64,000 nt of DNA from Candidatus Peregrinibacteria bacterium CG1_02_54_53 (GCA_001872575.1 MNWP01000006.1:1-64000); one strand, 5' to 3'; positions 41,561 to 49,758 are shown, counted from the first letter of the stretch. The notes: a model not told the origin generated them from the letters alone. Numbers and translations: made by a program.

Positions 41561-42319
41561 CTAGGGAATCTTTTTGACCTCGATTCCGATACCCTCCCTG
41601 AAAGATATCCACTCCTCTTTGAGGTTCCTCAATGGAACATCAGAAAAACGGGAAACCAATTCAAGAAGTTTCTTCACATCGTCTTTGGTCACATGTATTC
41701 GCATATCTTTTCGCAGATTGAGTTTCGATGTGACGTAATCATCCAGCTCTCGTTGCGTTTGATGTCCTTTGTCGCAATGTTCCCAACAGAACTCCCAAAT
41801 ATATCGTCTTTTGGCCTTATTCAATGTTTGTCCGTTCTCTTCTTCTCCCTCCTTCCATATTCGATATGTTCGGAAATTAGTAATGCTATTACCAACTCGG
41901 AAAAAATTATCGTCATTATTTGCGGTTTCCTTACCCTTGCCCTGTGTTTGAAGCTGCTGAGATTGCTCTGTTCCGAGTCTATAACAAGTACTCAGATAAT
42001 CACGGTAGCGAGTGAAGAACTCCTTTCTGCCCTCTCGTTGGTGCTTCTGTATGTCAGCTTCAATTGCGTCTGCTTTTGGTTCGGGCAAGATTACATCTCT
42101 CACAGATTGCAAATTAGGATGCCTGTAATCCTCTTCAAAAGTGAAACCCAAAAGCTCTACGAAGTCTTTTGGCACAGGAACAATCTCATTCGCATATCGT
42201 AGAAATATTGTGACCCCATCAAGCCAACTCCTCTCCTCCAAAGAACCTCTCTGCAAAGAATCCACTTGTGCAGCAAGTGCATCCAGCTCAGCAATAATCT
42301 GGTCTTTGTTCATGCTCAT
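41561..42319 (-). CDS. Hypothetical protein, 252 residues, element-encoded
   Basis: No family recognised. The N-terminal 30 residues form a short coiled-coil (IIAELDALAAQVDSLQRG); the body is charged and mixed. Notable segments are FLRYANEIVPVPKDFVELLGFTFEEDY, a cluster of Cys and His (FCWEHCDKGHQ: C-x3-H-C-x4-H) and a basic stretch (KLNLRKDMRIHVTKDDVKKLLELVSRF) that might bind nucleic acid. Two ATGs (42319, 42313) and an upstream TTG (42328) can start it. It sits between the zinc-ribbon gene and DUF5659 gene in a single minus-strand run. Confidence 0.55.
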   Translation of the reverse strand: MSMNKDQIIAELDALAAQVDSLQRGSLEERSWLDGVTIFLRYANEIVPVPKDFVELLGFTFEEDYRHPNLQSVRDVILPEPKADAIEADIQKHQREGRKEFFTRYRDYLSTCYRLGTEQSQQLQTQGKGKETANNDDNFFRVGNSITNFRTYRIWKEGEEENGQTLNKAKRRYIWEFCWEHCDKGHQTQRELDDYVTSKLNLRKDMRIHVTKDDVKKLLELVSRFSDVPLRNLKEEWISFREGIGIEVKKIP

Positions 42320-42354
42320 AATGCTCAAATCCTAGCCCATTGGTTCAGAAGAGA

Positions 42355-42642
42355 CTACATCTGTTCCTGTGAAACTTTTGCAGAGCTTGCGTACATCAGA
42401 CCCAAGCAATTGCGGCATTTGAAATGCCCGAAGTCGGTGCTGTATAGGGACTCAAATAGTTCCTGGCAGTCTGCACACAGAAAGAAATACCGATAACCAT
42501 TCTTCAGGTTCGTGACTCGACCAACCACCTTGATAGCCTGTGAGCCAACCTGCAACACAGCACCTATTGCCTGGTTGGGAATGGCAGCCCTCACATCACC
42601 GATATGCAGCCTGTCACACTGTTCCAGGATGGGCTTTCTCAT
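42355..42642 (-). CDS. Zinc-ribbon protein, 95 residues
   Basis: It carries one C4 ribbon: FFLCADCQELFESLYSTDFGHFKCRNCLGLMYASS (C-x2-C-x18-C-x2-C near residues 55-80). The YFF-C-x-x-C ... CR-x-C-x-x-L-x-Y-x-S pattern is the one seen in small zinc-ribbon proteins beside replication or transposition genes. The N-terminal half has a helix-rich GDVRAAIPNQAIGAVLQVGSQAIKVVGRV segment. The ATG at 42640-42642 was chosen; the frame above it would overlap most of the upstream gene's end. It overlaps the 42614 gene by 29 bases. Confidence 0.65.
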   Translation of the reverse strand: MRKPILEQCDRLHIGDVRAAIPNQAIGAVLQVGSQAIKVVGRVTNLKNGYRYFFLCADCQELFESLYSTDFGHFKCRNCLGLMYASSAKVSQEQM

Positions 42643-43231
42643 GGTTGGATTGAGTAGGTGGAATACCCTGGTTGATCTGCATGTTCTGCGCCACAATTGC
42701 ATTTTTTGCCCTCACCTGAATCTGTGGCATGGAGAGATTTTGGAGTGCCTGTGCTAGCCGAATGATCTGATCGTTGGAGCTTTCCATTCCCTTCCGAACT
42801 TCTGCCAAGTACTTCGTTCTTTCTGGGCTACAATCGAAAGCAAGGCCTCCCTCCTCTTGCTTATACTTGATTGCTGCAAACATACGTTCGTATGACCAGG
42901 CCTGGTTCCAAGCAGAGACAAGACGATGGATAAGGAGCTTTTTCTGCGGTGTATCGGAACCGAATTGATCTTCCAACTCATTGTAGATTCGCTCTATGCC
43001 ATTCTTCATGTCTGCATCGGCAAGAGACATGGGAAGCTGCGGACTGTTGACGGAAGCATAGGCAAGGAGAGATGTTTGCAATTCTTGGTATTTCTTCTCC
43101 TCTTCTTTGGTGCGCTTACCCTTGTCGTGCAACTGGAAAAAAGTCTCTCTCTGCACACGATCTTGGGATTGGAGTTTGGACTCCTTCTTCTGCAACTGCT
43201 CACCTTTGACGAGTGCAAGTGTCGAAGACAT
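42614..43231 (-). CDS. Hypothetical protein, 205 residues, first gene of element operon
   Basis: No family recognised. The N-terminal third is highly charged and helical (GEQLQKKESKLQSQDRVQRETFF), likely coiled-coil; the middle has SLADADMKNGIERIYNELEDQFG and AWNQAWSYERMFAAIKYKQEEGG, and the tail is Gln/Asn/Pro-rich. No membrane segment or metal motif. It begins the five-gene minus-strand run (43231 to 41109) and lies opposite the nuclease gene across a structured 212-base gap. Confidence 0.5.
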   Translation of the reverse strand: MSSTLALVKGEQLQKKESKLQSQDRVQRETFFQLHDKGKRTKEEEKKYQELQTSLLAYASVNSPQLPMSLADADMKNGIERIYNELEDQFGSDTPQKKLLIHRLVSAWNQAWSYERMFAAIKYKQEEGGLAFDCSPERTKYLAEVRKGMESSNDQIIRLAQALQNLSMPQIQVRAKNAIVAQNMQINQGIPPTQSNHEKAHPGTV

Positions 43232-43261
43232 GCGTAAATTGTATCTAAATCCTTAGGAGAC

Positions 43262-43379
43262 CCTTCTCATGGACAGAAAGTCCTAGGAGAGAGAAGGCAA
43301 TTCCTTTCGGCTTCAATACCGAGCCCCAAGAGACGTTCCATCAGTACATGGTAACTTCGCGCTTTGCGCGAAGGTTACC
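43262..43379. repeat. Two stem-loops in the divergent gap of the element
   Basis: Stem 1: CCTTCTC (43262-43268) with GAGAAGG (43291-43297), enclosing GGAC-AGAAA-GTCC (43271-43283). Stem 2: GGTAAC-TTCGCGC (43350-43362) with GCGCGAAGGTTACC (43366-43379), loop TTT, one bulged base. They lie between the operon start at 43231 (minus) and the nuclease start at 43444 (plus). A motif ATGGACA-N5-TCCTAGG at 43269-43287 recurs at 49674-49692. The remaining gap shows no gene. Confidence 0.65.
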
Positions 43380-43443
43380 AGAAGAGTGAATGGTCTATCG
43401 AACCGCTCTCTTATCAAATCTGATCTGATAGACTGTACAACGA

Positions 43444-44433
43444 GTGAGTAGCGCACTGAAAATTGTTGGCTTGGTGATCCGTTGGCCTCTCAGCGTTTTC
43501 CTGCTCCTCCTGAGCGTAACTGGCGTGATTACCGGGGATGTCATGGCAGGAATCGGTATTGCACTCATGGGGGCGGTGCTCTTGCCAGTGCTTCGACAGG
43601 TTGGGGGGATCAAGCTCACACCTTGGGTGCGTGTCGGTGTCGTTGCCGTGGGATTCATCGTTTTCGCCATCGGAGTTCCACGAAAGAGTTCATTGCCCAC
43701 TCCGGTTGTTGAGACAGAGAGCATGTCATCCGCCACGTTCTCCGGCGGATCGCAGGGGAGCGTCGGTGAGTCGCAGCAAGTCTCTCAGACGGCGGAAGTT
43801 GTCTCCGTCATAGACGGTGACACCATCAGAGTGAAACTTGCCGATGGGAAGGAGCAGAAGGTGCGTGTCATCGGGCTCGATGCGCCGGAAGTAAGCCCCT
43901 TACAATGCTTCGGCAAGGAATCATCGAATCATCTCTCTTCGTTCATCGCAGGAAAGGGCGTGACGCTCGAAAGCGAACCTCAGGATGACCGGGACATCTA
44001 CGGTCGGCTTCTGCGCTATATCTCGTTCAATGGACAGGATATCGGCGCTGCGATGATTCGTGACGGCTATGCCGAGAGCTATCGCAAGTACCCGCATCCG
44101 CGCATTGAGTCCTACAACTCCCTTGAGGCGAGCGCCAAGGAGCGCAAGGCGGGTCTGTGGAGCGCCTGTGCGGCTCCGGTGGCCGTATCGAGCAAAGCTG
44201 CCGTGGCGACACCCCTCACTCAGCCGACGAGTCCGCAGCCCCAAGCGCAAACAGGAAATGGGGAGTGCGTCATCAAGGGAAATGTGAATGCCAAGAAAGA
44301 TAGGATTTATCACCTTCCCGGTTGCGGGTCATACACACAAACGCAGATCAGACCGGGGGAAGGAGATAGATGGTTCTGTACAGAAGCGGAGGCGCAAGCG
44401 GCGGGGTTCCGAAAGGCTGGGAATTGTCGGTAG
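43444..44433 (+). CDS. Membrane-anchored staphylococcal-nuclease-like protein with Ada-type zinc motif
   Basis: A 329-residue protein with a GTG start at 43444. Three N-terminal hydrophobic segments (about 8-30, 33-50, 60-78) anchor it; an SNase domain follows (about 114-240) with VIDGDTIRV (123-131), RVIGLDAPE (R141, E149) and DIYGRLLRYI (R188), which match the catalytic R-E-R set of staphylococcal nuclease. The C-terminal region (about 270-329) has IYHLPGCGSYTQTQI, WFCTEAEAQAAGFRKAGNC, an Ada-type zinc-binding motif with cysteines intact. It probably degrades extracellular or incoming nucleic acid at the cell surface. It is the plus-strand gene between the two minus-strand blocks and ends two bases before convergent 44436. 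Confidence 0.88.
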   Translation: MSSALKIVGLVIRWPLSVFLLLLSVTGVITGDVMAGIGIALMGAVLLPVLRQVGGIKLTPWVRVGVVAVGFIVFAIGVPRKSSLPTPVVETESMSSATFSGGSQGSVGESQQVSQTAEVVSVIDGDTIRVKLADGKEQKVRVIGLDAPEVSPLQCFGKESSNHLSSFIAGKGVTLESEPQDDRDIYGRLLRYISFNGQDIGAAMIRDGYAESYRKYPHPRIESYNSLEASAKERKAGLWSACAAPVAVSSKAAVATPLTQPTSPQPQAQTGNGECVIKGNVNAKKDRIYHLPGCGSYTQTQIRPGEGDRWFCTEAEAQAAGFRKAGNCR

Positions 44434-44435
44434 GT

Positions 44436-45029
44436 TTACTGGCTCAGGTATTCCTCTGCCTCTTCTTCGCTCATCAGATGCATGAAGTCCTCCTTCCGTG
44501 GCGGTCGCATAGGCCTCTCCGTGGCCTTCAGACCGTTCTTCAGGACGTGGAGGAGTAATTCCCCGTACTGACCCCTTGAAACGTCCTTGTCCGCAATGAG
44601 GATGCCCTCCACGTCCCTCCATGTGGCGAATGGGAACGGGACTTCCGAGAGCAAGGATCGCATGTCCTGAAGGAAGACGGAGGCACAGTTCTCAAAGAGT
44701 CCGTCACCACCGCGTTTTCCTCTGAGCAGAACCCAAGGATTCGCATGTGTACCCGTGATCCCGTATTCCACTTTCGGGAACATCGTGAGGTATCGAAAGT
44801 CGGTATAACCACCGGAAAAATGTGTGAATATCACTTCGTCCATGAGTACGCCGAGGGCGCAGAGGCACACAAAGAGAGAGCGGTATTTTCCATCTGCGAC
44901 ACTCGGAACGCGTTCTGCGAAGTCTTGAACATGGAAGTAGTCCTCATCCCCAAAATTGTGAGAGTACCGCCTGACGGCCTCTTGCAGGTCGAGGGGGAAG
45001 CGCCGATGGTAGTAGGTTTCTAGGGTCAT
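44436..45029 (-). CDS. Hypothetical protein, 197 residues, element-encoded
   Basis: No family recognised. It is a soluble acidic protein with aromatic-rich segments (YYHRRFPLDLQEAVRRYSHNFGDEDYFHVQDF, FATWRDVEGILIADKDVSRGQYGELLLHVL) and no cleavage signal, membrane segment or metal motif. The C-terminus ends MSEEEAEEYLSQ. It follows the HExxH gene in the same direction (36-base gap) and could act with it, a guess only. Confidence 0.5.
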   Translation of the reverse strand: MTLETYYHRRFPLDLQEAVRRYSHNFGDEDYFHVQDFAERVPSVADGKYRSLFVCLCALGVLMDEVIFTHFSGGYTDFRYLTMFPKVEYGITGTHANPWVLLRGKRGGDGLFENCASVFLQDMRSLLSEVPFPFATWRDVEGILIADKDVSRGQYGELLLHVLKNGLKATERPMRPPRKEDFMHLMSEEEAEEYLSQ

Positions 45030-45065
45030 CAGGTGTCAGTACGAAAGATGCATCATCGCCGGATT

Positions 45066-45965
45066 CTACGGTAGCCATCCGCGCAGCCGAGCGGCAATCT
45101 TCGCTGCTAACTTCACTGTCTCCGGTGTGATGTAGCCGAGTCTCACATTGCGTTCGTAGAAGCCAATGATGTAGTAGGTCATACGAGAGGTGTGGTATCC
45201 GTAATACAGTGGAGAACCAAAGCCCAAGTACACAGCCACAAGGTCAGTCAGTATCTCATTCTGCGCCGGATCGGGGGCATCCATTCTATGCTCATGCATG
45301 TAGTGATGTGTGGATTCGTGAGCGAGGATTGCGACGATGTTCTCGATTCTAAACTCCTTGTTTCGTCGTATGCAGATTTCCCTTTGCCATTGGTTCTTTG
45401 CCTGATAAGAACCTGCGTGATTCTCATTATCATTCCAATCCGTCACACGGACTTTCACAGGAACGTGGATGCCGAGAAAGGCAGCCATGTGTTCAGCAAT
45501 GCGCTGAAGTGAAGGCTCCGCAAAGTCTGAGTCCTGTGCCTCGGTTTCCATCCATCGTGGAAGTTCGTACAGACCGTTGACTGATGTCGGGGGCTGCGGT
45601 GTTTGCTCATGTATTCGCTTCAACAGAGCTTCAATTTCTTCCTGTGGAATCTGTTTTCGCTTTCCCGAAAATAATTCATCAAGACCGGGTTGCCCCGGAA
45701 ACATCGCTTGAAAGACCTTTGAGAAGTCCTGGCTCGGATCGTATGCCCAACTTCGACGCATATCGTCTACAGCCCTCATAAGACCGCGCCAGATATTCAA
45801 TAATCTTGATCGAAAACGGCGGAAGTGATTCTCGAAAGAATAGACGCGCAAGTTTCGCCTAAAGTTGTAAGCGGCCTCCTTGAGTGGCTCCGACATTGTG
45901 CTGAGCAGCTTCCTCATTCGCTGCTCACTTCTTTCCGCCGATTCCGACTCTTTGGAAGACTTCAT
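45066..45965 (-). CDS. Putative HExxH metalloprotease-like protein
   Basis: A 299-residue protein with the zinc motif AHESTHHYM (H216-E217-S-T-H220) followed by NEILTDLVAVYLGFG (E237, D241), which gives the third ligand position of gluzincin-type proteases. The first about 120 residues are basic and helical (NFRRNLRVYSFENHFRRFRSRLLNIWRG). It has no signal peptide, so a cytoplasmic or unusually exported protein. The ATG at 45963-45965 was chosen because the longer frame overlaps the SLH gene. It forms a minus-strand run with the SLH protein (16-base gap). Substrates unknown; it may be an antirepressor-type protease, as ImmA/IrrE proteins are on elements. Confidence 0.55.
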   Translation of the reverse strand: MKSSKESESAERSEQRMRKLLSTMSEPLKEAAYNFRRNLRVYSFENHFRRFRSRLLNIWRGLMRAVDDMRRSWAYDPSQDFSKVFQAMFPGQPGLDELFSGKRKQIPQEEIEALLKRIHEQTPQPPTSVNGLYELPRWMETEAQDSDFAEPSLQRIAEHMAAFLGIHVPVKVRVTDWNDNENHAGSYQAKNQWQREICIRRNKEFRIENIVAILAHESTHHYMHEHRMDAPDPAQNEILTDLVAVYLGFGSPLYYGYHTSRMTYYIIGFYERNVRLGYITPETVKLAAKIAARLRGWLP

Positions 45966-45981
45966 TGTTGAAGGAAATGGC

Positions 45982-47187
45982 TCAATAACAAACCGCCGGA
46001 GCCGCACGGAACTCCTTTTCGATTTCCGACACATCATGCTCGATTCGTTCGTAATCGAATCGCCAAGGATCGCGTTGAACATTCAACGTGTTATCAAACT
46101 GTTCCGACCACTCCGACCAGTAATAATCCGTAAGGGGTATCTCGGTGGGATTGATGGCTCGGTATATGGCGAGGTAATCGTTGAACAGTGGGATGAACCG
46201 TCCCTCAATCTCATCGAGGATGGTGATGCAACGAGACCCGTTCTCCTGCCGAGCCAGTTCTTGGGCTTGCGCGACCATCCTCTCATGGAGCTTGTCCCAT
46301 GCGGCGATCTTGCCCTTCATGCGTTCGAGCAGAAGCGGATCAGGTGAACATGTCTGAGATTGAGGTTCTGTTCCATCTGGGAAGAGGCAGGAAGCGTTTT
46401 TGAGTGTGCAGGTGACGCTTTGTTGCCCATCAATGCACAGAGAAACAGGTTCACATTCCCAGTCATACTGTGTACACCGATAGTAAGTTGTTCCTGAGGT
46501 CTTCGACGATGTAGAGGGAGCAGAAGTCCCGCGCTGGGCAGGAGCAGTCGGCAGTTGATAAGCCTTCCCTTCCGCAGCACAGTTCGGATACACCAAACCC
46601 CTTTTCAGTCGGTCGAGCATCACCACCATCTCCGCGCGGTTCATATTGTTGGAGGGGCGCACTTTTTCTGTCCCAGCATCACCTTGCAAGATGCAGTTCG
46701 AGGCGGCGAGGCGTATAGCCTCCGTGAACCACTGACCCTCAGGGTTATCTTGGAAGGCAGGGGCTTCTCCTTGGAGACCGATGCCGAAGGCACGTTGGAG
46801 GATCGCAGAGGCCTCAGCACGATTGATAGGGCTTTCGGGCTTCGCAAGACAAGGGTGAGTACCCAGGCAGCTTCCTGCCCCCTTCATCCATCCTGAGGCT
46901 GCTGCTTGCTCAAAGGGAGCGTAGTAGACAGCGTTCGGGCTCACGTCATCGAAGCTCTGTCCCGTAGAAGCCACGGTGACCCCGCCTTGCAGTTTGACGA
47001 TGAGTTCGATGAACTCCGCTCGCGTGGCGTTATCTCCCGGCCTGAAGGCCGTGTTGCCGGGGAAGTATCCGGCATCCGTGAATGCGGAGACCGTATGGGC
47101 ATACCACGCGCCCTGAGACACGTCCGGCGGGGCGGCGAAGACCGTGAAGGGAAGAAGACCAATAATGAGAAGAAGTGCAGTTCTCAT
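45982..47187 (-). CDS. Secreted SLH-domain protein carried by the element
   Basis: A 401-residue protein with signal peptide (MRTALLLIIGLLPFTVFA, residues 1-18) and three SLH units: FRPGDNATRAEFIELIVKL, PESPINRAEASAILQRAFG and VRPSNNMNRAEMVVMLDRLKRG. A Cys-rich segment follows (YRCTQYDWECEPVSLCIDGQ, VTCTLKNASC) and a helical C-terminal part. Export plus SLH units imply cell-surface anchoring to pyruvylated wall polysaccharide. Starts at the ATG 47185-47187. A cargo gene of the element, perhaps changing the surface of the recipient. Confidence 0.85.
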   Translation of the reverse strand: MRTALLLIIGLLPFTVFAAPPDVSQGAWYAHTVSAFTDAGYFPGNTAFRPGDNATRAEFIELIVKLQGGVTVASTGQSFDDVSPNAVYYAPFEQAAASGWMKGAGSCLGTHPCLAKPESPINRAEASAILQRAFGIGLQGEAPAFQDNPEGQWFTEAIRLAASNCILQGDAGTEKVRPSNNMNRAEMVVMLDRLKRGLVYPNCAAEGKAYQLPTAPAQRGTSAPSTSSKTSGTTYYRCTQYDWECEPVSLCIDGQQSVTCTLKNASCLFPDGTEPQSQTCSPDPLLLERMKGKIAAWDKLHERMVAQAQELARQENGSRCITILDEIEGRFIPLFNDYLAIYRAINPTEIPLTDYYWSEWSEQFDNTLNVQRDPWRFDYERIEHDVSEIEKEFRAAPAVCY

Positions 47188-47219
47188 GGAAAGAGGGGAA
47201 GTGTAGGTGGATATACCCA

Positions 47220-47350
47220 AGCGGGCATCCAACCTGGCACTCCTACTGCACCGCTCCTTGCGGAGATCGGACGGTAGGCAGGCGGATGCCCGCTAAGACC
47301 GTCGTTTCTCCGTGGGGAAAATCCCCAAGGGTGCGATGCCGTAGGAGTGC
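47220..47350. repeat. Dense set of inverted repeats in the SLH/DUF4238 divergent gap
   Basis: AGCGGGCATCC (47220-47230) pairs with GGATGCCCGCT (47284-47294); inside lie CCTAC (47242-47246) with GTAGG (47274-47278) and CTCC (47254-47257) with GGAG (47262-47265). GACGGT (47270-47275) matches ACCGTC (47298-47303). TGGGGA-AAA-TCCCCA (47313-47327) is a 6-bp hairpin. GCACTCCTAC (47237-47246) is the exact reverse complement of 47341-47350, competing with the inner stem. No gene lies in 47188-47410. Candidate regulatory RNA, operator cluster or replication/transfer origin. Confidence 0.7.
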
Positions 47351-47410
47351 GTCAGTATGTTACTACTGCTTCACAGGCTTTGCACTGCATCAATCCTGTA
47401 AAATGAAGGC

Positions 47411-48308
47411 ATGTGTGCGATCACCATCCGTCATCACTACCTCCCACAGTGCTACCTCAGAGGATTTCTTGATGAAGAGGGATACCTGCATGTCTACGAC
47501 AAACAAGAGCAACGCTTTTTCTCTACCAAAGGAACCAATGACGTTTTTCAAGAGAAGCACCGGAACTCGATACAATCTCCCCTCACAGGAGAAAGGCATG
47601 ATGTGTTTGAGGGGCTCTATTCAGACTTTGATTCTCTGATGGCACCACTGTTGAAGAAGATCATTGATTCCAAGTCTACCGAACCTCCACCTCTCGACTT
47701 GGAAGAAAGATGGAAAATGATGCTCTGTCTGGGCTTTCTTTACTGGCGTGTTCCTTCCAGGGATGCACAGGGCAAGGAACTGGTAAACAGGTTTGGATTC
47801 AGAAGTGACTTCTTCAACATTCACGACAAAAAAACAGGTAAGCCCATTTCCGATGAAGAGATGCGGAAAATTGCAGGTTTTGACGGCATGGACACCGCCT
47901 ACAAGATGGGGCTTTCTTTTGCACCGTTTTACAGCGCAGAAAGCTACAAAACTGCACAGCATTGGAAGTTCTTGTACCAAGACCCAGGTTTTCACATCAC
48001 TGGTGACAACCCGATACTGTGTCGAAAAGACGCGCAGGATTTCAAAGAGATTCTTGATGAGTTCATTTTTCCCGTCTCATCAGGGATGAGTTATCATCAG
48101 CAACAAACATTACCCAAACCAAAACCCTGGGCGCGATTTCTGCTTCAAGTTGAGTGTGGCGATCATTGAGCAAGCTCATCGTTTTGTCTGCGCCAGGAAC
48201 ATGGATTATTTGAAACTATTGGTCAATTTGCATCAACGGTCTCATCAGGTATTTTCAAAGGCAGGAACAAATGTGATGGAGTACCTATACGATGAGAAGA
48301 GGTTTTGA
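47411..48308 (+). pseudogene. DUF4238 protein, frameshifted near codon 225
   Basis: The first frame runs 47411-48169 (252 residues), with IRHHYLPQCYLRGFLDEEGYLHVYDK (HHYLPQ-x-YL signature of DUF4238), GDNPILCR and FIFPVSSGM. At about 48080 the family sequence continues in the next frame (V-I-I-S-N-K-H-Y then DFCFKLSVAIIEQAHRFVCARNMDYLKLLVNL) up to the TGA at 48306-48308, while the original frame runs on to an early stop. A single-base indel near GGGATGAG explains this. Either the gene is broken or there is a sequencing error. DUF4238 proteins are of unknown function and frequent on mobile elements. It is the first plus-strand gene of the right part of the element. Confidence 0.75.
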
Positions 48309-48360
48309 GTCGGAATGCTCCACTGTTCCGATCTTACATTTCATGGCTATACTGGATGTG

Positions 48361-48840
48361 ATGAAAAAAATCATTGAGATTTTGGGCAAAGTAGTAGTCG
48401 CAGTGGTCAGCATCGGTTTTTTTGCGGCATGGTTGGCACTGCCAATCTACAATGATTACTCATGGGATGATGCGGTCATTCGGCAAAGAGAGACAGAAGG
48501 ATGGGCAGTTGCATCCACCCTTGGCAATGTAATTGACATAACTGCACCGTGGACAATCTTCAAACAACCGATTGACCAGATCGCCTTTGTAAAACCCGAT
48601 GAGATTAGCATTGCGCCAACGGGATTCATCTTCATAGATGTTCTGTGGGTACGACGCGGGATGAGAAAAGAGACTGAGAGCGAAACATCCTTTACTGCCT
48701 TTGATTGTGAACGGGGCATGAGTGCGTATGTGGATTTGGATGAAAAAGATTTGGGCAAAGCATTGCAGTTTGAGTGGCGCAGTTTCAATGAAGGTCTGCC
48801 AGGTCACGATGTGATTTCTTTTGTTTGCAGCCATGTATAG
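48361..48840 (+). CDS. Small membrane-anchored protein upstream of AbiV gene (159 residues)
   Basis: The ATG at 48361 (MKKIIEILGKVVVAVVSIGFFAAWLALPIY) is the best start; the earlier frame start overlaps the DUF4238 end. One N-terminal transmembrane helix (about 10-30) is followed by a soluble part with no recognised domain (DYSWDDAVIRQRETEG, FDCERGMSAYVDLDEKDLG). It forms one operon with the next two genes. No function can be assigned; proximity suggests it belongs to the AbiV cassette. Confidence 0.55.
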   Translation: MKKIIEILGKVVVAVVSIGFFAAWLALPIYNDYSWDDAVIRQRETEGWAVASTLGNVIDITAPWTIFKQPIDQIAFVKPDEISIAPTGFIFIDVLWVRRGMRKETESETSFTAFDCERGMSAYVDLDEKDLGKALQFEWRSFNEGLPGHDVISFVCSHV

Positions 48841-49087
48841 AGTCCTCGCCATTCTTTGCAAAATCTTCTACATCATCTGGGGTGCGGGTTATGCTTTCCT
48901 TTTTCTTTTTTCGCTCTACGTTCGTTTCGTAGCCGAGCCAACAATCACTCACGGAATTGGGGCGGTTCTGTCAGCAAACGATCCCCTCAGTACCGCGCAA
49001 ACTATTACCTCCATTCTTCTCCTACTACCTGCGATACTGGCGTATCAGGGTGAGCAATTTTTCACAAAAAAAGCCAATGGTAGATGA
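48833..49087 (+). CDS. Small two- or three-helix membrane protein in the AbiV cassette
   Basis: An 84-residue protein (MYRVLAILCKIFYIIWGAGYAFLFLFSLYVRFVAEP). Two hydrophobic helices (about 5-32, 52-70) and a short basic C-terminal tail (FFTKKANGR). It starts at the ATG inside the preceding gene's end (48833, overlapping its stop), or alternatively at 48821. It overlaps the AbiV start by 11 bases, so the three genes are translationally linked. Membrane partner for AbiV is a guess from location. Confidence 0.6.
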   Translation: MYRVLAILCKIFYIIWGAGYAFLFLFSLYVRFVAEPTITHGIGAVLSANDPLSTAQTITSILLLLPAILAYQGEQFFTKKANGR

Positions 49088-49667
49088 ACTGAAACAGTTA
49101 CTCCCTCCTCCTGGGTGTTGGCTGTTTGGGAAAGATGCCCCAAAGCCTGATGAGAACGGGAAGTTTCTTGAAATGTTCAAGGAACCAGAGGAGGCAAAGA
49201 TCGTGATTGAGAAATACCAAGGCAGCCATGCCAATGCCGTTGATCTCCTGGGAGAGGCAAAACTGCTTTACCAGAATAAACGATATGCCAGAGCGGTTGC
49301 GTTGGGTATCTCAGCCTGGGAAGAGTTGGGCAAGTCACAGATGGCTGCTGACTACTACACGGGCGTGATACCTGAACCTGTATATAAGAAGGCATTTACG
49401 GATCACAGAGCCAAAACCTCATATCTGCACCGAACAGCAGTGGTGAAATCTACTGGCAAGATGGGCGTTGTCTATGACAAGCAATCAGGAGAAGCCCTGG
49501 AAAAAATACGGCAGGACGCACTGTACATTTCCGATTCAAGCACCCCAGACAAATACACCAAGGAAGATGCTGAGTTCATCATGCAAAGAGTCTTTGAGCA
49601 TCTGCACTTCATTCACTACGCAGAGGAATTGAATGATCGCATCGGGTCAAAAGGGATATTCAAATAG
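49077..49667 (+). CDS. AbiV-family abortive-infection protein
   Basis: A 196-residue protein. The central part ANAVDLLGEAKLLYQNKRYARAVALGISAWEELGKSQMAADYY matches the AbiV family pattern (AN-x2-LL-x-[DE]A-x-LL ... RA-x-AL-x2-x-A-x-EE-x-GK), a HEPN-like helical fold. Its C-terminal half (VYDKQSGEALEKIRQDALYISDSS, DAEFIMQRVFEHL) is also consistent. AbiV of lactococci blocks late phage development by binding the phage SaV protein; relatives occur widely, often with no tested function. The ATG at 49077 was chosen after the overlap with the membrane protein. Possible phage-resistance cargo. Confidence 0.75.
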   Translation: MVDELKQLLPPPGCWLFGKDAPKPDENGKFLEMFKEPEEAKIVIEKYQGSHANAVDLLGEAKLLYQNKRYARAVALGISAWEELGKSQMAADYYTGVIPEPVYKKAFTDHRAKTSYLHRTAVVKSTGKMGVVYDKQSGEALEKIRQDALYISDSSTPDKYTKEDAEFIMQRVFEHLHFIHYAEELNDRIGSKGIFK

Positions 49668-49758
49668 CTCTCTATGGACACCAACTCCTAGGTCAGGTTG
49701 AGGCTTTGGAACCTACTCAGAGAGCCCACCACGGTTCTAACTTCGTACAGTCTGGCGC

